From contig CAYTEO010000014.1 of the NCBI GenBank assembly GCA_964436825.1, positions 1 to 53,759 of the forward strand: a stretch of 53,759 bases of DNA, written 5' to 3'. The DNA is from CAYTEO01 sp964436825 (GTDB lineage: Bacteria > Krumholzibacteriota > Krumholzibacteriia > LZORAL124-64-63). The notes beneath the pieces were generated by a model that worked only from the letters and a program-made list of their open reading frames with translations, had not been told where the DNA came from and did not search any database. The position numbers and the translations under genes were made by a program. This document shows, piece after piece, positions 26,801 through 34,700 of the stretch (its first letter is position 1; each line of letters begins with the position of its first letter).

Positions 26801-27512
26801 GGTGGACGTCGTCGAGGAGGCGTCGGCGTTCCTCCAGCAGAAGATCGACAGCGGGGAGCTGGTCCTGCCGGCCGGCGTCAGCTACACCTTCGCCGGCAGC
26901 TACGAGAACCAGGTCCGCTCCCAGAAGCGGCTGCAGGTGGTCCTGCCGCTGGCCCTGCTGGTCATCTTCCTGATCCTCTACTTCCAGTTCGGGTCCGCCG
27001 CGACGACGGCCATGGTCTTCTCGGGGATCTTCGTGGCCTGGGCCGGCGGGTTCCTGCTGATCTGGCTCTACGGCCAGCCGTGGTTCCTGGACGTCGCGCC
27101 GCTGGGGATCGACCTGCGCGGTCTCTTCCAGGTCCACCCCGTCAACCTGAGCGTGGCGGTCTGGGTCGGGTTCATCGCCCTGTTCGGCATCGCCTCGGAC
27201 AACGGCGTCATCGTGGCCACCTACCTGGACCAGGTCTTCGCCGAGCGCAAGCCCCGGACCCGGGCCGAGGTCCGCGACGCCGTCCTGCTGGCGGGGCAGC
27301 GCCGCATCCGGCCGGCCATGATGACGACCGCGACGACGATCCTGGCCCTGCTGCCGGTGATGACCTCCACCGGCCGCGGCTCGGACATCATGGTGCCGAT
27401 GGCCATCCCGTCGTTCGGGGGGATGCTCGTCTCGATCCTGTCGGTGCTGATCGTGCCGGTCCTCTACAGCCTGCGCGCCGAGAGGTCGGTGCGGGAGAGG
27501 AAGAGCACATGA
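23826..27512 (+). CDS. cusA: heavy-metal RND efflux pump (CusA/CzcA family)
   Basis: A 1228-residue inner-membrane pump of the HME-RND family. Typical features are the N-terminal helix, P-V-D-A-I-P-D-L-G-E-N-Q, the proton-relay TM4 (A-I-G-T-M-V-D-M-G-V-V-L-V-E-N), and the second-half counterparts. It pumps metal ions from the periplasm or cytoplasm through the adaptor and channel encoded just upstream. It is 150-200 residues longer than E. coli CusA. Much of the excess is a hydrophobic insertion at about residues 526-640, between the sixth and seventh core helices, with four extra hydrophobic stretches. Metal specificity (Cu/Ag rather than Co/Zn/Cd) is inferred from the adaptor. Confidence 0.95.
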   Translation: MNAPKGPIAGAIRYFLDNPMIVGIAVAVFLAAGIVFAPFAWNIDWFPRDPVPVDAIPDLGENQQIVFTKWPGRSPQDVEDQITYPLTVALLGLPDVKTVRSYSMFGFSSIYVIFKEKADFYDSRSRILEKLGSLPPGTLPEGVQPALGPDATALGQIFWYTLEGRDPDGNPTGGWDLDELRSVQDWYVRYGLMSAEGVSEVASVGGFVREYQIDVDPDALRAHGLRLQDVLMAVRQSNIDVGARTIEVNRVEYVVRGLGFVKSVTDLEQVVVAAPDRQPVTLGEIATVTTGPALRRGALDKEGAEAVGGVVVVRYGENPLQVIENVKAKIRELTPGLPSKTLPDGTVSKLTIVPFYDRSGLIHETLATLDDALTGEILVTIIVVIVMLFHLRSSLLVSGLLPLAVLMCFIGMKLFHVDANIVALSGIAIAIGTMVDMGVVLVENILRHLDAAPPDEPRRDVIHRAAGEVGSAVTTAVATTIVSFLPVFTMQAAEGKLFKPLAWTKTFALLASIVVALMVIPPAAELLLTRRGDGRRGRLGLYRPWLLIGVGAAAAWYLSPLIGAALALAGAGMLLLPRLHGRGLPSEATWSNILVLGVVSVLLAQHWLPLGAGRSLLANLLFVVVVLGLLLWFFSFFQRIYGRLLGWCLAHKALFAAVPLGLLTAGWFVWQGLGKEFMPPLDEGSYLYMPTTMPHASIGEATDVLAKLDMAISQIPEVESVVGKLGRADTPLDPAPISMIETIINYVPEYRVDENGRRLRFRYDKRKGEFVRDEQGELIPDPHGKPFRQWRDHIHSPDDIWDEIVKATRLPGVTSAPRLQPISARLVMLQSGMRAPMGIKVKGPDLETIDRVGQQLEALLKQVPSVEPSAVIADRVVGKPYLEIAIDREAIARYRLSIRTVQDVIEAAIGGRPLTMTVEGRERYPVRVRYARERRDSIEGLAQTIVTAPDGTAVPLGELAEIRYVRGPQAIKSEDTFLVSYVLFDKKPGKAEVDVVEEASAFLQQKIDSGELVLPAGVSYTFAGSYENQVRSQKRLQVVLPLALLVIFLILYFQFGSAATTAMVFSGIFVAWAGGFLLIWLYGQPWFLDVAPLGIDLRGLFQVHPVNLSVAVWVGFIALFGIASDNGVIVATYLDQVFAERKPRTRAEVRDAVLLAGQRRIRPAMMTTATTILALLPVMTSTGRGSDIMVPMAIPSFGGMLVSILSVLIVPVLYSLRAERSVRERKST

Positions 27513-28105
27513 CGACCAGGATGCTGATCCTGCTGCTGGGGCTGCTGCTGGCGGCCGGCGAGGCCGCGGCCCACGTCGACCACACCCCGCCGGAGACGAC
27601 CGTCGCCGCGGCGGCCCGCGCCGGGCACGCCTCCGATGCCGCGCAGCCGGTGGCCGAGGCGGCCGGGACGGCCGCTCCGGGCGCCCGGGCACGGCTGGGG
27701 CGCTTCCATCCCCTGGTCGTCCACTTCCCGGTGGCGCTGTTGCTCCTGCTGCCGGTGCTGGAGGCGGCCCGCCGCCTCGTGGGCGGGGGACCGGGGTACG
27801 ACACCGCCATCGGCCTGCTGCTGGCCGGCGCCGTCGCCGGCGCCGTCGGCGCTGTCGCCCTGGGCCTGGCGGCCGGCAGCGGGGAGGAGCCGGGCGGCCT
27901 GCTGATCCGCCACCGGGGTTTCGGGATCGAGACGGCCGTGGCGACCATCCTGGCCTGGTTGCTGCGGGGCGCCTGGCTCCGCCACGGCACGTCCTGGCTG
28001 AGGAGGGCCTACCTGGTCGTGCTGGTCCTGGCGGCGGCGCTGGTGACCGTGACCGGGTACCTGGGCGCCGAGCTGACCCACGGGGCGGGACACCTCACCG
28101 GGTGA
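27509..28105 (+). CDS. DUF2231-like membrane protein
   Basis: A 198-residue protein with a signal peptide (M-L-I-L-L-L-G-L-L-L-A-A-G-E-A-A-A), a His-containing linker and four transmembrane helices. The core G-R-F-H-P-L-V-V-H-F-P-V-A-L-L-L is the hallmark of DUF2231 membrane proteins, which are often found with haem or copper proteins. Its 4-nt overlap with the pump gene (27509-27512) ties it to metal handling. The conserved histidines could bind haem or copper; that is inference. Confidence 0.85.
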   Translation: MTTRMLILLLGLLLAAGEAAAHVDHTPPETTVAAAARAGHASDAAQPVAEAAGTAAPGARARLGRFHPLVVHFPVALLLLLPVLEAARRLVGGGPGYDTAIGLLLAGAVAGAVGAVALGLAAGSGEEPGGLLIRHRGFGIETAVATILAWLLRGAWLRHGTSWLRRAYLVVLVLAAALVTVTGYLGAELTHGAGHLTG

Positions 28106-28146
28106 CCGCCGCCGGACGCCCGGGCGCTCCCCGCCGCGTCCGGGCG

Positions 28147-28174
28147 TTGACCTCCACCGCCCAGCGGTTACTGT
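28147..28174 (+). promoter_or_regulatory. candidate promoter of the MsbA-like gene
   Basis: TTGACC (28147-28152), a 16-nt spacer and TACTGT (28169-28174). Transcription would start within a few bases of the ATG at 28182, and no Shine-Dalgarno is visible before that ATG, so a leaderless message is possible. Confidence 0.3.
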
Positions 28175-28181
28175 TGGCGGC

Positions 28182-30134
28182 ATGGAGACCTACCTGCGCG
28201 TCCTGCGGCTGGTGCGGCCGTACCTGCGGCACATCCTGCTGTCCATGGGGTTCATGGTCGTCTTCTCGCTGCTGAGCGGCTTCAGCATCGTGATGATCGC
28301 GCCGTTCCTGGAGGCGCTGTTCGAGAAGGACCGCACGGCCGTGGTGGCGGTGCGGGAGGCGCCTGCCGACAGCGTGGTCGCGGTGGCCGGGGCCGGGCCG
28401 GCCGTTCCCGCCCGTGCCGTGACGGACGGCGACACCGCCGGCGAGGGCGGCAAGGCGCGCCTGGAGCAGGTCGAGCAGCTCCAGCGGCGGTTCTCCCTGA
28501 CCCGCCTGCGCGACGACCTGGAGCAGCGGCTCAACGCGTGGCTGCTGCGCGGCACGCGCATGGAGGCGCTGTGGCGCATCGTGGTGGTCTTCTTCCTGCT
28601 GATGCTGGTCAAGAACGTGGCCGGCTACCTGCAGACCCTGTTCCTGGACTACGTCCAGCACAGCTTCATCCGCGACCTGCGGAACATGCTGTTCGCCAGG
28701 TTCACCAGCCTGCCGCTCTCCTACTTCCACGCCCACCGGGCCGGCGAGCTGATCAGCCGCGCCACCAACGACGTGCTGGTGGTCAACCGCAGCGTCAACA
28801 TGAGCATGACCAACACGCTGCGCGACCCGCTGCTGATCTTCATGTACCTGGGCCTGGCCGTCCTGCTGAGCTGGCGGCTGACCCTGCTGGCCCTGCTGGT
28901 GCTGCCACTCTCGCTGGGGATCATCCTCTGGATCGGGCGCAAGCTGCGCAAGTACAGCCGCCGCCAGCAGGAGAAGATGGCCGACATCACCACGCGGCTG
29001 CAGGAGACGATCAGCGGCATCCGCATCGTCAAGGCCTTCACCAGCGAGGAGCGGGAGAACGCGCGGTTCCGCGCGGAGTCGCAGCGGCTGTTCCGGGACC
29101 TGTTCAAGATCTCGATCATGCAGCGGCTCTCCTCGCCGCTGACCGAGCAGCTCTCCATCTCGGTGGGGCTGTTCATCCTCTGGTACGGCGGCCGGCAGGT
29201 CCTGGCCGGCGACGAGCTGCCGCCGCACCTGTTCATGCTCTTCCTGTTCTGCATCTTCTCGGTGGGCAAGCCGATCAAGGCCCTCAGCCAGGTCAACAAC
29301 GGGATCCAGGAGGGGCTGGCCGCCGCCGAGCGGATCTTCGCCGTCCTGGACCACCCGGCCGAGATCGTCGAGCGGCCCGACGCCGCCGAGCTGCGCGACG
29401 TGCAGGGGCGGATCCGGTTCGAGGAGGTCCGGTTCGCCTACGGCCCCGAAGAGCCGGAGGTCCTCAAGGGGATCGACCTGGAGGTGGCCCCGGGGGAGAC
29501 GGTGGCCCTGGTGGGTCCCAGCGGCGCCGGCAAGTCCACGCTGGTCGACCTGGTGCCCCGCTTCTACGACCCGACCGCCGGCCGGGTCCTGGTCGACGGG
29601 ATCGACGTCCGCGAGGTGACCCTCCGCTCCCTGCGCCGGGCCGTGGGGGTGGTCACCCAGGAGGTCATCCTGTTCAACGACACCGTGGCGGCCAACATCG
29701 CCTACGGCAACCCGTCGGCCACGCCGGAGCAGATCGAGGCGGCGGCCCGGGCGGCCAACGCCCATGACTTCATCGCCCGCCTCCCCCGCGGCTACGACAC
29801 CTTCATCGGCGACCGCGGCATCAAGCTCTCGGGCGGGGAGCGCCAGCGCATCTCCATCGCCCGCGCCATCCTGAAGAACCCCCCGATCCTGATCTTCGAC
29901 GAGGCCACCAGCGCCCTGGACACCGAGTCCGAGCTGCTGGTCCAGGAGGCCATCGACCGCCTGATGGAGGGGCGGACCGCCCTGGTCATCGCCCACCGGC
30001 TGTCCACGATCCAGAACGCCGACAGGATCTACGTCCTGCAGAAGGGGCGGATCGTGCAGGTCGGGACGCATGCCGAGCTGCTGGAGGACAGGGACGGGTT
30101 GTACCGGATGCTGTACGACCTGCAGTTCCGGTGA
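28182..30134 (+). CDS. MsbA-like ABC exporter (fused permease and ATPase)
   Basis: A 650-residue half-transporter working as a homodimer. A six-helix membrane domain is followed by an ATPase domain with Walker A G-P-S-G-A-G-K-S-T, signature L-S-G-G-E-R-Q-R, Walker B I-L-I-F-D-E-A-T-S-A-L-D and the switch histidine in I-A-H-R-L-S. The closest match by eye is MsbA, the lipid A-core flippase, consistent with the diderm envelope. The loop between the first two helices is expanded by roughly 60-70 residues rich in Ala, Val and charged residues, which is unusual for MsbA. Confidence 0.92.
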   Translation: METYLRVLRLVRPYLRHILLSMGFMVVFSLLSGFSIVMIAPFLEALFEKDRTAVVAVREAPADSVVAVAGAGPAVPARAVTDGDTAGEGGKARLEQVEQLQRRFSLTRLRDDLEQRLNAWLLRGTRMEALWRIVVVFFLLMLVKNVAGYLQTLFLDYVQHSFIRDLRNMLFARFTSLPLSYFHAHRAGELISRATNDVLVVNRSVNMSMTNTLRDPLLIFMYLGLAVLLSWRLTLLALLVLPLSLGIILWIGRKLRKYSRRQQEKMADITTRLQETISGIRIVKAFTSEERENARFRAESQRLFRDLFKISIMQRLSSPLTEQLSISVGLFILWYGGRQVLAGDELPPHLFMLFLFCIFSVGKPIKALSQVNNGIQEGLAAAERIFAVLDHPAEIVERPDAAELRDVQGRIRFEEVRFAYGPEEPEVLKGIDLEVAPGETVALVGPSGAGKSTLVDLVPRFYDPTAGRVLVDGIDVREVTLRSLRRAVGVVTQEVILFNDTVAANIAYGNPSATPEQIEAAARAANAHDFIARLPRGYDTFIGDRGIKLSGGERQRISIARAILKNPPILIFDEATSALDTESELLVQEAIDRLMEGRTALVIAHRLSTIQNADRIYVLQKGRIVQVGTHAELLEDRDGLYRMLYDLQFR

Positions 30135-30179
30135 TGGGCGGTGCCGTGACGGCACCAGCGAACGGAGTGAGGAGCAGAG

Positions 30180-30767
30180 ATGAAGGTCTGGCGCAACAGC
30201 CTGGTTCTGAGTGTCGCCACGGTGGCCATCTTCGTCAGCGGGTATGCCTTCCTGCGCTACGCCTTCCGGGTGGCCGACGGGCTGCCGTTCACCCAGGAAC
30301 TGGTGCTGCTGGTGCTGGGCACGCTGACCACGGTGTTCATCACCGCGCTGCTGCTGAACCGCCAGACCGAGGTGGAACTGCGCAAGGAGCAGAGCGTCAA
30401 GTTCATCGAGCTGAAGTCGGAGATCTACCAGCGGCTGATCGATTACATCGAGCAGTTGCTGCTGTCCTCCCGGGTCACCCCCGACGACAAGGTGCGCCTG
30501 CAGTTCCACGCCCACCGTCTGGCCATCGTGGCCAGCCCTGACGTGCTGGTGGAGTTCGAGAACTTCCTGGAGACCCTGGACGCCCCCAGCGAGAGCGGCC
30601 AGGTGACCCTGGCCGACAGCGAGGCCATCTCCCGGGCGCTGGCGAGGCTCAGCGTGTCGATCCGCGCCGACCTGGTGGGCGAGCTGGACCAGAGCCAGAC
30701 CAAGTACACCAAGGGGGACATCGCCCGGCAGATCTCGGAGAACATCGACGAGGCGCTGGACGCCTGA
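30180..30767 (+). CDS. two-helix membrane protein of unknown function
   Basis: A 195-residue protein with two transmembrane helices (about residues 6-27 and 38-58) and a cytoplasmic, largely helical C-terminal region of about 130 residues rich in Glu, Arg, Gln and Leu. GAGGAG precedes the ATG. It lies 45 bp after the MsbA-like gene and may share its transcript. I recognise no named domain; the arrangement resembles small membrane-anchored scaffold proteins. Confidence 0.75.
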   Translation: MKVWRNSLVLSVATVAIFVSGYAFLRYAFRVADGLPFTQELVLLVLGTLTTVFITALLLNRQTEVELRKEQSVKFIELKSEIYQRLIDYIEQLLLSSRVTPDDKVRLQFHAHRLAIVASPDVLVEFENFLETLDAPSESGQVTLADSEAISRALARLSVSIRADLVGELDQSQTKYTKGDIARQISENIDEALDA

Positions 30768-30841
30768 CACCGTCCTGCAACCCACCCCCCTCCCTCCCCG
30801 TATCCTCCCTGCAGTGAACACGCCTGACCGGGAGGTACCCC

Positions 30842-31408
30842 ATGCGACACGTGACGACCATCCTGCTGGCAGCCGCCCTGGCCGTCCTGCCCCTGGCCGC
30901 CGCGGCCGTGCCGGCCGACGAGAGCCCGCAGCAGCCGGAACACCGCACCGTCACCGTGGCCACCGACGACGGCCACCACTTCGAGATCCACCTCGTGGAG
31001 GGGGAGGGCCTGTGGGTCGTCGACCTGGACGAGGGCGAGGAGGTCTGCCGCCTGGACCTGCAGGAGCTGCGCCAGGAGATGGTCGAGGCGGCCCGCGAGG
31101 TCCAGGAGGCGCTGGCCGAGCTCAAGGAGGCGGAGTTCGCCGTCCAGCTCGGCGGTGACGAGAACGTCGTCCGCTTCCGCCGGGGCGACTCGGAGGTGGA
31201 GCTGGACCTGGGGGCGATCGTCCAGGGCGTGGGCCGGGCGCTGGCCTCGCTGGGGGAGATCGACGCCGTCCACCACAGCCGCGTCCAGGCCGCGGGAGGG
31301 GACCGGCAGGAGATCGAGCAGCTCCGCGCGCAGCTCGACGAGCTGCAGCGGCAGATCGAGGACCTGGAGAAGGAACTCCGGGAGGTGCGCCGGCGGGCAC
31401 GCCACTGA
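30842..31408 (+). CDS. exported coiled-coil protein of unknown function
   Basis: A 188-residue protein with a clear Sec signal (MRHVTTILLAAALAVLPLAAAA), a short beta-rich segment (T-V-T-V-A-T-D-D-G-H-H-F-E-I-H), and helices ending in a heptad-like coiled coil (Q-E-I-E-Q-L-R-A-Q-L-D-E-L-Q-R-Q-I-E-D-L) with an Arg-rich end. It is probably periplasmic. No family was recognised. A hairpin at 31424 follows. Confidence 0.78.
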   Translation: MRHVTTILLAAALAVLPLAAAAVPADESPQQPEHRTVTVATDDGHHFEIHLVEGEGLWVVDLDEGEEVCRLDLQELRQEMVEAAREVQEALAELKEAEFAVQLGGDENVVRFRRGDSEVELDLGAIVQGVGRALASLGEIDAVHHSRVQAAGGDRQEIEQLRAQLDELQRQIEDLEKELREVRRRARH

Positions 31409-31423
31409 GCCGGTCGGTGTGCG

Positions 31424-31454
31424 GGTGCCCCGGTCCGGCGAGGGCCGGGGCGCC
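31424..31454 (+). terminator. hairpin after the coiled-coil protein gene
   Basis: A 13-bp stem (31424-31436 with 31442-31454, two G-T pairs, loop GGCGA) begins 15 nt after the stop codon. There is no T-run. Confidence 0.5.
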
Positions 31455-31522
31455 GGGATCAGGAGCGGTCGCGATCTAGGCGCGGCCGCTCCTGCCCGTC
31501 CCACGGCGGCGGGTCCGGCAGC
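31455..31522 (-). repeat. direct-repeat copy A, remnant of a HAD gene 3' end
   Basis: This stretch aligns without gaps to 37884-37951, 53 of 68 positions identical by my count. Read on the minus strand in the same frame it gives W-D-G-Q-E-R-P-R-L-D-R-D-R-S-stop, against W-T-G-P-E-R-P-Q-G-G-H-D-R-S-stop at the end of the intact HAD protein. It therefore looks like a leftover 3' end of a HAD-type gene at the far side of the efflux operon. Part of it is also a GC-rich inverted repeat. Confidence 0.6.
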
Positions 31523-31574
31523 CCGACCGCGAGCGACGGGTCGCGTCGCTCCCGCCGGCGCGGGCCCCGTCCCG

Positions 31575-34500
31575 TCACCTCGCTCCCCCCGCCTGGAACC
31601 TCGCCACGAGCTTCTCCTTCAGGATGTACAGCACCGGGATGTAGATCAGGGTCAGGAACGTGCCGATGATCAGCCCGCCGATGGCCACCACCGCCAGGGG
31701 CGAGAGCCTTTCGAGGCCGACGGCCCGCTCGGCAGCGATGGGCGCCATGCCCACGATGGTGGTCGTGGCGGTCATCAGGATGGGCCGCGTGCGCACCCGG
31801 ATGGACATCCGCACCGCCTCCAGCAGGGGGTGGCCCTCCTTGCGGTAGAGCTTGACGAAGTCGATCAGCAGGATGGCGTTGTTCACGATCACCCCGGTCA
31901 GCAGGATGAACCCCATGAAGGCCGGCATGCAGCCGTGCCGGTTCATGATCAGCAGCCCCCAGACGCCCCCGATGGCGGCGAAGGGGATCGTCAGCATGAT
32001 GACCACCGGCTCCAGGTAGGAACGGAAGATGATCACGAAGGTGAAATACAGGAGCAGGATCGACACGGCCAGGGCCTTGCCCAGCCGTCCGAACGATTCG
32101 TTCATCTGCTTCATCTCGCCCTCGGACGAGACGGTGACCCCGGCCGGCAGGTCGATCATGGCGACCGCCGCGTTGCGCTGGTCGTACAGGAACGAGACCG
32201 GCGCGGAGGAGCGCAGCCCGTAGACGTTGGTGGTGTAGGTCAGCCCGCTGCGGGTGATGATCGAGGGGACGAAGACCTTCTCGGCCCGCGCCAGGGCACG
32301 CAGGGGCACCTGCACACCGCGGGGGGTCTGGATGGGGATGGACAGCAGCCTGTCCACCGACCGGCGTGTCGTCTCGACCATCCGGAAGCGCACCTTGATG
32401 CCGTCCTGGTTGAAGATGCGCATCACGCTGACCGGGACGCCCCGCGCGGCGAGCGCGACCTGGTACGAGACGTCCACCGGTGTGAGGCCGTACCGGGCGC
32501 ATTCCCGGCTGTCGAACAGCAGGTGGTACTCGGCCCGGTCCATGGTCCAGGAGCGGGTGACGGACGTGAAACCCGGCCGGGTGGCCAGCCTGGCGGCCAC
32601 CTCGGCGCCCACCCGGTCCAGGGTCTCGAAATCCTTGCCGGAGATCTGCACGTCGACCGTGGCGGCGATGCTCGACAGCGGCGTGGCGCCGAACTCGGTG
32701 ACCTCCACGTACTTGACGCCCTCCAGGCGCTGGATTCCCCGGCGCAGGACATCCTCGATCTCCCAGACCGTCTCGTCGCGGTGGAAACGGTCGACGAAGT
32801 TGACGGTCATGTCGATCTGCTGGCCGGTGCGCCCGCTGCCGAAGGAGATCAGGCCCGGCTCGCTGCCGATGTACGACAGCACGGCGAGCAGACCGTCCTG
32901 CCGCTCCACCAGCGCCTCGATGGAGGACAGCAGCTTCTCCGTGCGCGAGACCGGGAAGTCGGACTCGGTCACCACCTTCACCTTGACGATCCCCGTGTCC
33001 ATGGGCGGCATCAGGTCCCTGCCGACGATCCCCATCAGGCGCAGGGAGACCGGCAGGAGGATCACGATCCCCGCCAGGAACAGCACCTTGTGCCTGTTCA
33101 CGACGTCGAAGGCACCGGCGAAGAAGTCGCGGGACCGGTCCACGAACGCGCCCTGGAAACGGCCGGCCAGCCGGTTGAGCAAGGCCAGGAACGGCCGCTC
33201 GTCCTTCTTGGTGTTGCGGATGATGTAGGGCGCCGCCAGCGGGATGATGGTCACCGAGACGACGAACGACGAGAGCAGGGCGATGGTCAGCACCACGGTC
33301 AGCGGGAACATGACCTTCTGCACGTATCCCCCCAGGAACATGATGGGGACCAGGACGATGATGGTCGAGAAGGTCCCGGAGAAGATCGCCTGCATGATCT
33401 CCTTGGTCGACTCGCGGGCGACCGTCCGCAGGTCACCGCCCTTGAGCTGGTACTGCCGCTCGATGTTCTCGAGCACCACGATGGCGTTGTCCACCAGCAG
33501 GCCGAGGGCGAGGATCACCGCCGTCATGGTCACGATGTCGAACTGCATGCCCGTCAGCAGCATCACCGTGAAGGTCAGGAAGTAGGTGAAGGGGATGGAG
33601 ATCCCCGACACCAGGGCCGACCGGATGTCGGCGATCAGCAGGAAGATCACCAGCACGGTGACCAGGATGGTGCTGAACAGGGAGCGGATCAGGTTGTCGA
33701 TGGACTGGTTGATGATCCGTTCCTGGGAGTCGGCGATCTCGATGCGCAGCTGCGGGAACTGCCGCTGGATCTCCGGCAGCAGCCCCTTGACGGCCTTGAT
33801 GGTCGCCACCGCGTTGGCGTCCTCGTGGCGCAGCAGGTTGATCGCCACGGCGGGCTCGCCGTTGAAGTGGAAGGCCGACGCGGGATCGCTGACGGTGTTG
33901 GCGATGGTGGCCACGTCACGCAGGTGCACCACCCCGCCGTCGTGCGGGATGGGGATGTCCCCCAGTTGCCGGACCCGGTCGAGCTCGCCCCTGGTCTTGA
34001 TGACGATCTGGGAGTCCTCGTTGAGCAGGAAGCCGTCGGGGACGTTGCGGTTGCCCGCCCGGATGGCGTCGATCAGGACCGAGAAGGGGATGTTCAGGGC
34101 GGCCAGACGCGCCGGATCCACCTGGATGGAGATCTCGCGCACGCCCCCGCCGAACACCTCCACGTCGGCGATCACGGGCAGGTTCAGCAGGACGTCCTTC
34201 AGGTCGTTGTCCACCAGCTGGCGGGTCAGGGGCAGGTCCAGGTGCGACTGCGGCGCCGGACGCACCGCCAGGGTCATCACCGGTGCGCTGAAGTCACCGA
34301 TCTTGAAGACCTGGGGGTCCATCACGTCGGCCGGCAGCTGGGCCCGGACCCGGTCCAGGGCGGCCATGACGTCGGTGACGGCCTCCTGGAGGCTCTTGCC
34401 GTACTCGAACTCGACGGTGACGACGCCGACCTCGTCCCTGCTCACCGACGAGACCTTCCGCACGCCGCTGGACGACTGGCAGGCGCGTTCGATGGGCCGG

Positions 34501-34700
34501 ACCACGTAGGCGGCCACGTCCCCCGACGAGGCGCCCGGCTCGGCCACGAGCACGGCCACGGTGGGTCGCGCCGTCGGTGGAAAGAGGTCGGTCTTGATGG
34601 CCATGCTGCCGTAGACGCCCAGCACGAGGGTCAGCAGCGACAATACGCCCACCAGGTGGGGATTGCCGAAGACCCAGTCCATGAAGTTCTTGTTGTTCAT
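31575..34700 (-). CDS. RND multidrug-type efflux pump (HAE1/AcrB-like)
   Basis: A 1041-residue inner-membrane pump of usual length. The N-terminal helix, D-L-F-P-P entry, large periplasmic porter domain and the TM4 proton-relay segment (L-A-L-G-L-L-V-D-N-A-I-V-V-L-E-N-I) are present, as is the matching second half (G-V-I-V-N-N-A-I-L-L-I-D). It differs clearly from the CusA pump at 23826, so it belongs to the hydrophobe/amphiphile exporter branch. It is the last gene of tetR-tolC-adaptor-pump, overlapping the adaptor by ATGA. The substrate is unknown. Confidence 0.95.
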   Translation of the reverse strand: MNNKNFMDWVFGNPHLVGVLSLLTLVLGVYGSMAIKTDLFPPTARPTVAVLVAEPGASSGDVAAYVVRPIERACQSSSGVRKVSSVSRDEVGVVTVEFEYGKSLQEAVTDVMAALDRVRAQLPADVMDPQVFKIGDFSAPVMTLAVRPAPQSHLDLPLTRQLVDNDLKDVLLNLPVIADVEVFGGGVREISIQVDPARLAALNIPFSVLIDAIRAGNRNVPDGFLLNEDSQIVIKTRGELDRVRQLGDIPIPHDGGVVHLRDVATIANTVSDPASAFHFNGEPAVAINLLRHEDANAVATIKAVKGLLPEIQRQFPQLRIEIADSQERIINQSIDNLIRSLFSTILVTVLVIFLLIADIRSALVSGISIPFTYFLTFTVMLLTGMQFDIVTMTAVILALGLLVDNAIVVLENIERQYQLKGGDLRTVARESTKEIMQAIFSGTFSTIIVLVPIMFLGGYVQKVMFPLTVVLTIALLSSFVVSVTIIPLAAPYIIRNTKKDERPFLALLNRLAGRFQGAFVDRSRDFFAGAFDVVNRHKVLFLAGIVILLPVSLRLMGIVGRDLMPPMDTGIVKVKVVTESDFPVSRTEKLLSSIEALVERQDGLLAVLSYIGSEPGLISFGSGRTGQQIDMTVNFVDRFHRDETVWEIEDVLRRGIQRLEGVKYVEVTEFGATPLSSIAATVDVQISGKDFETLDRVGAEVAARLATRPGFTSVTRSWTMDRAEYHLLFDSRECARYGLTPVDVSYQVALAARGVPVSVMRIFNQDGIKVRFRMVETTRRSVDRLLSIPIQTPRGVQVPLRALARAEKVFVPSIITRSGLTYTTNVYGLRSSAPVSFLYDQRNAAVAMIDLPAGVTVSSEGEMKQMNESFGRLGKALAVSILLLYFTFVIIFRSYLEPVVIMLTIPFAAIGGVWGLLIMNRHGCMPAFMGFILLTGVIVNNAILLIDFVKLYRKEGHPLLEAVRMSIRVRTRPILMTATTTIVGMAPIAAERAVGLERLSPLAVVAIGGLIIGTFLTLIYIPVLYILKEKLVARFQAGGAR

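Noticed and set aside
23748..27692. 1314-codon minus-strand frame opposite cusA
   Set aside because: Same antisense artefact; the plus strand encodes an unmistakable RND pump.
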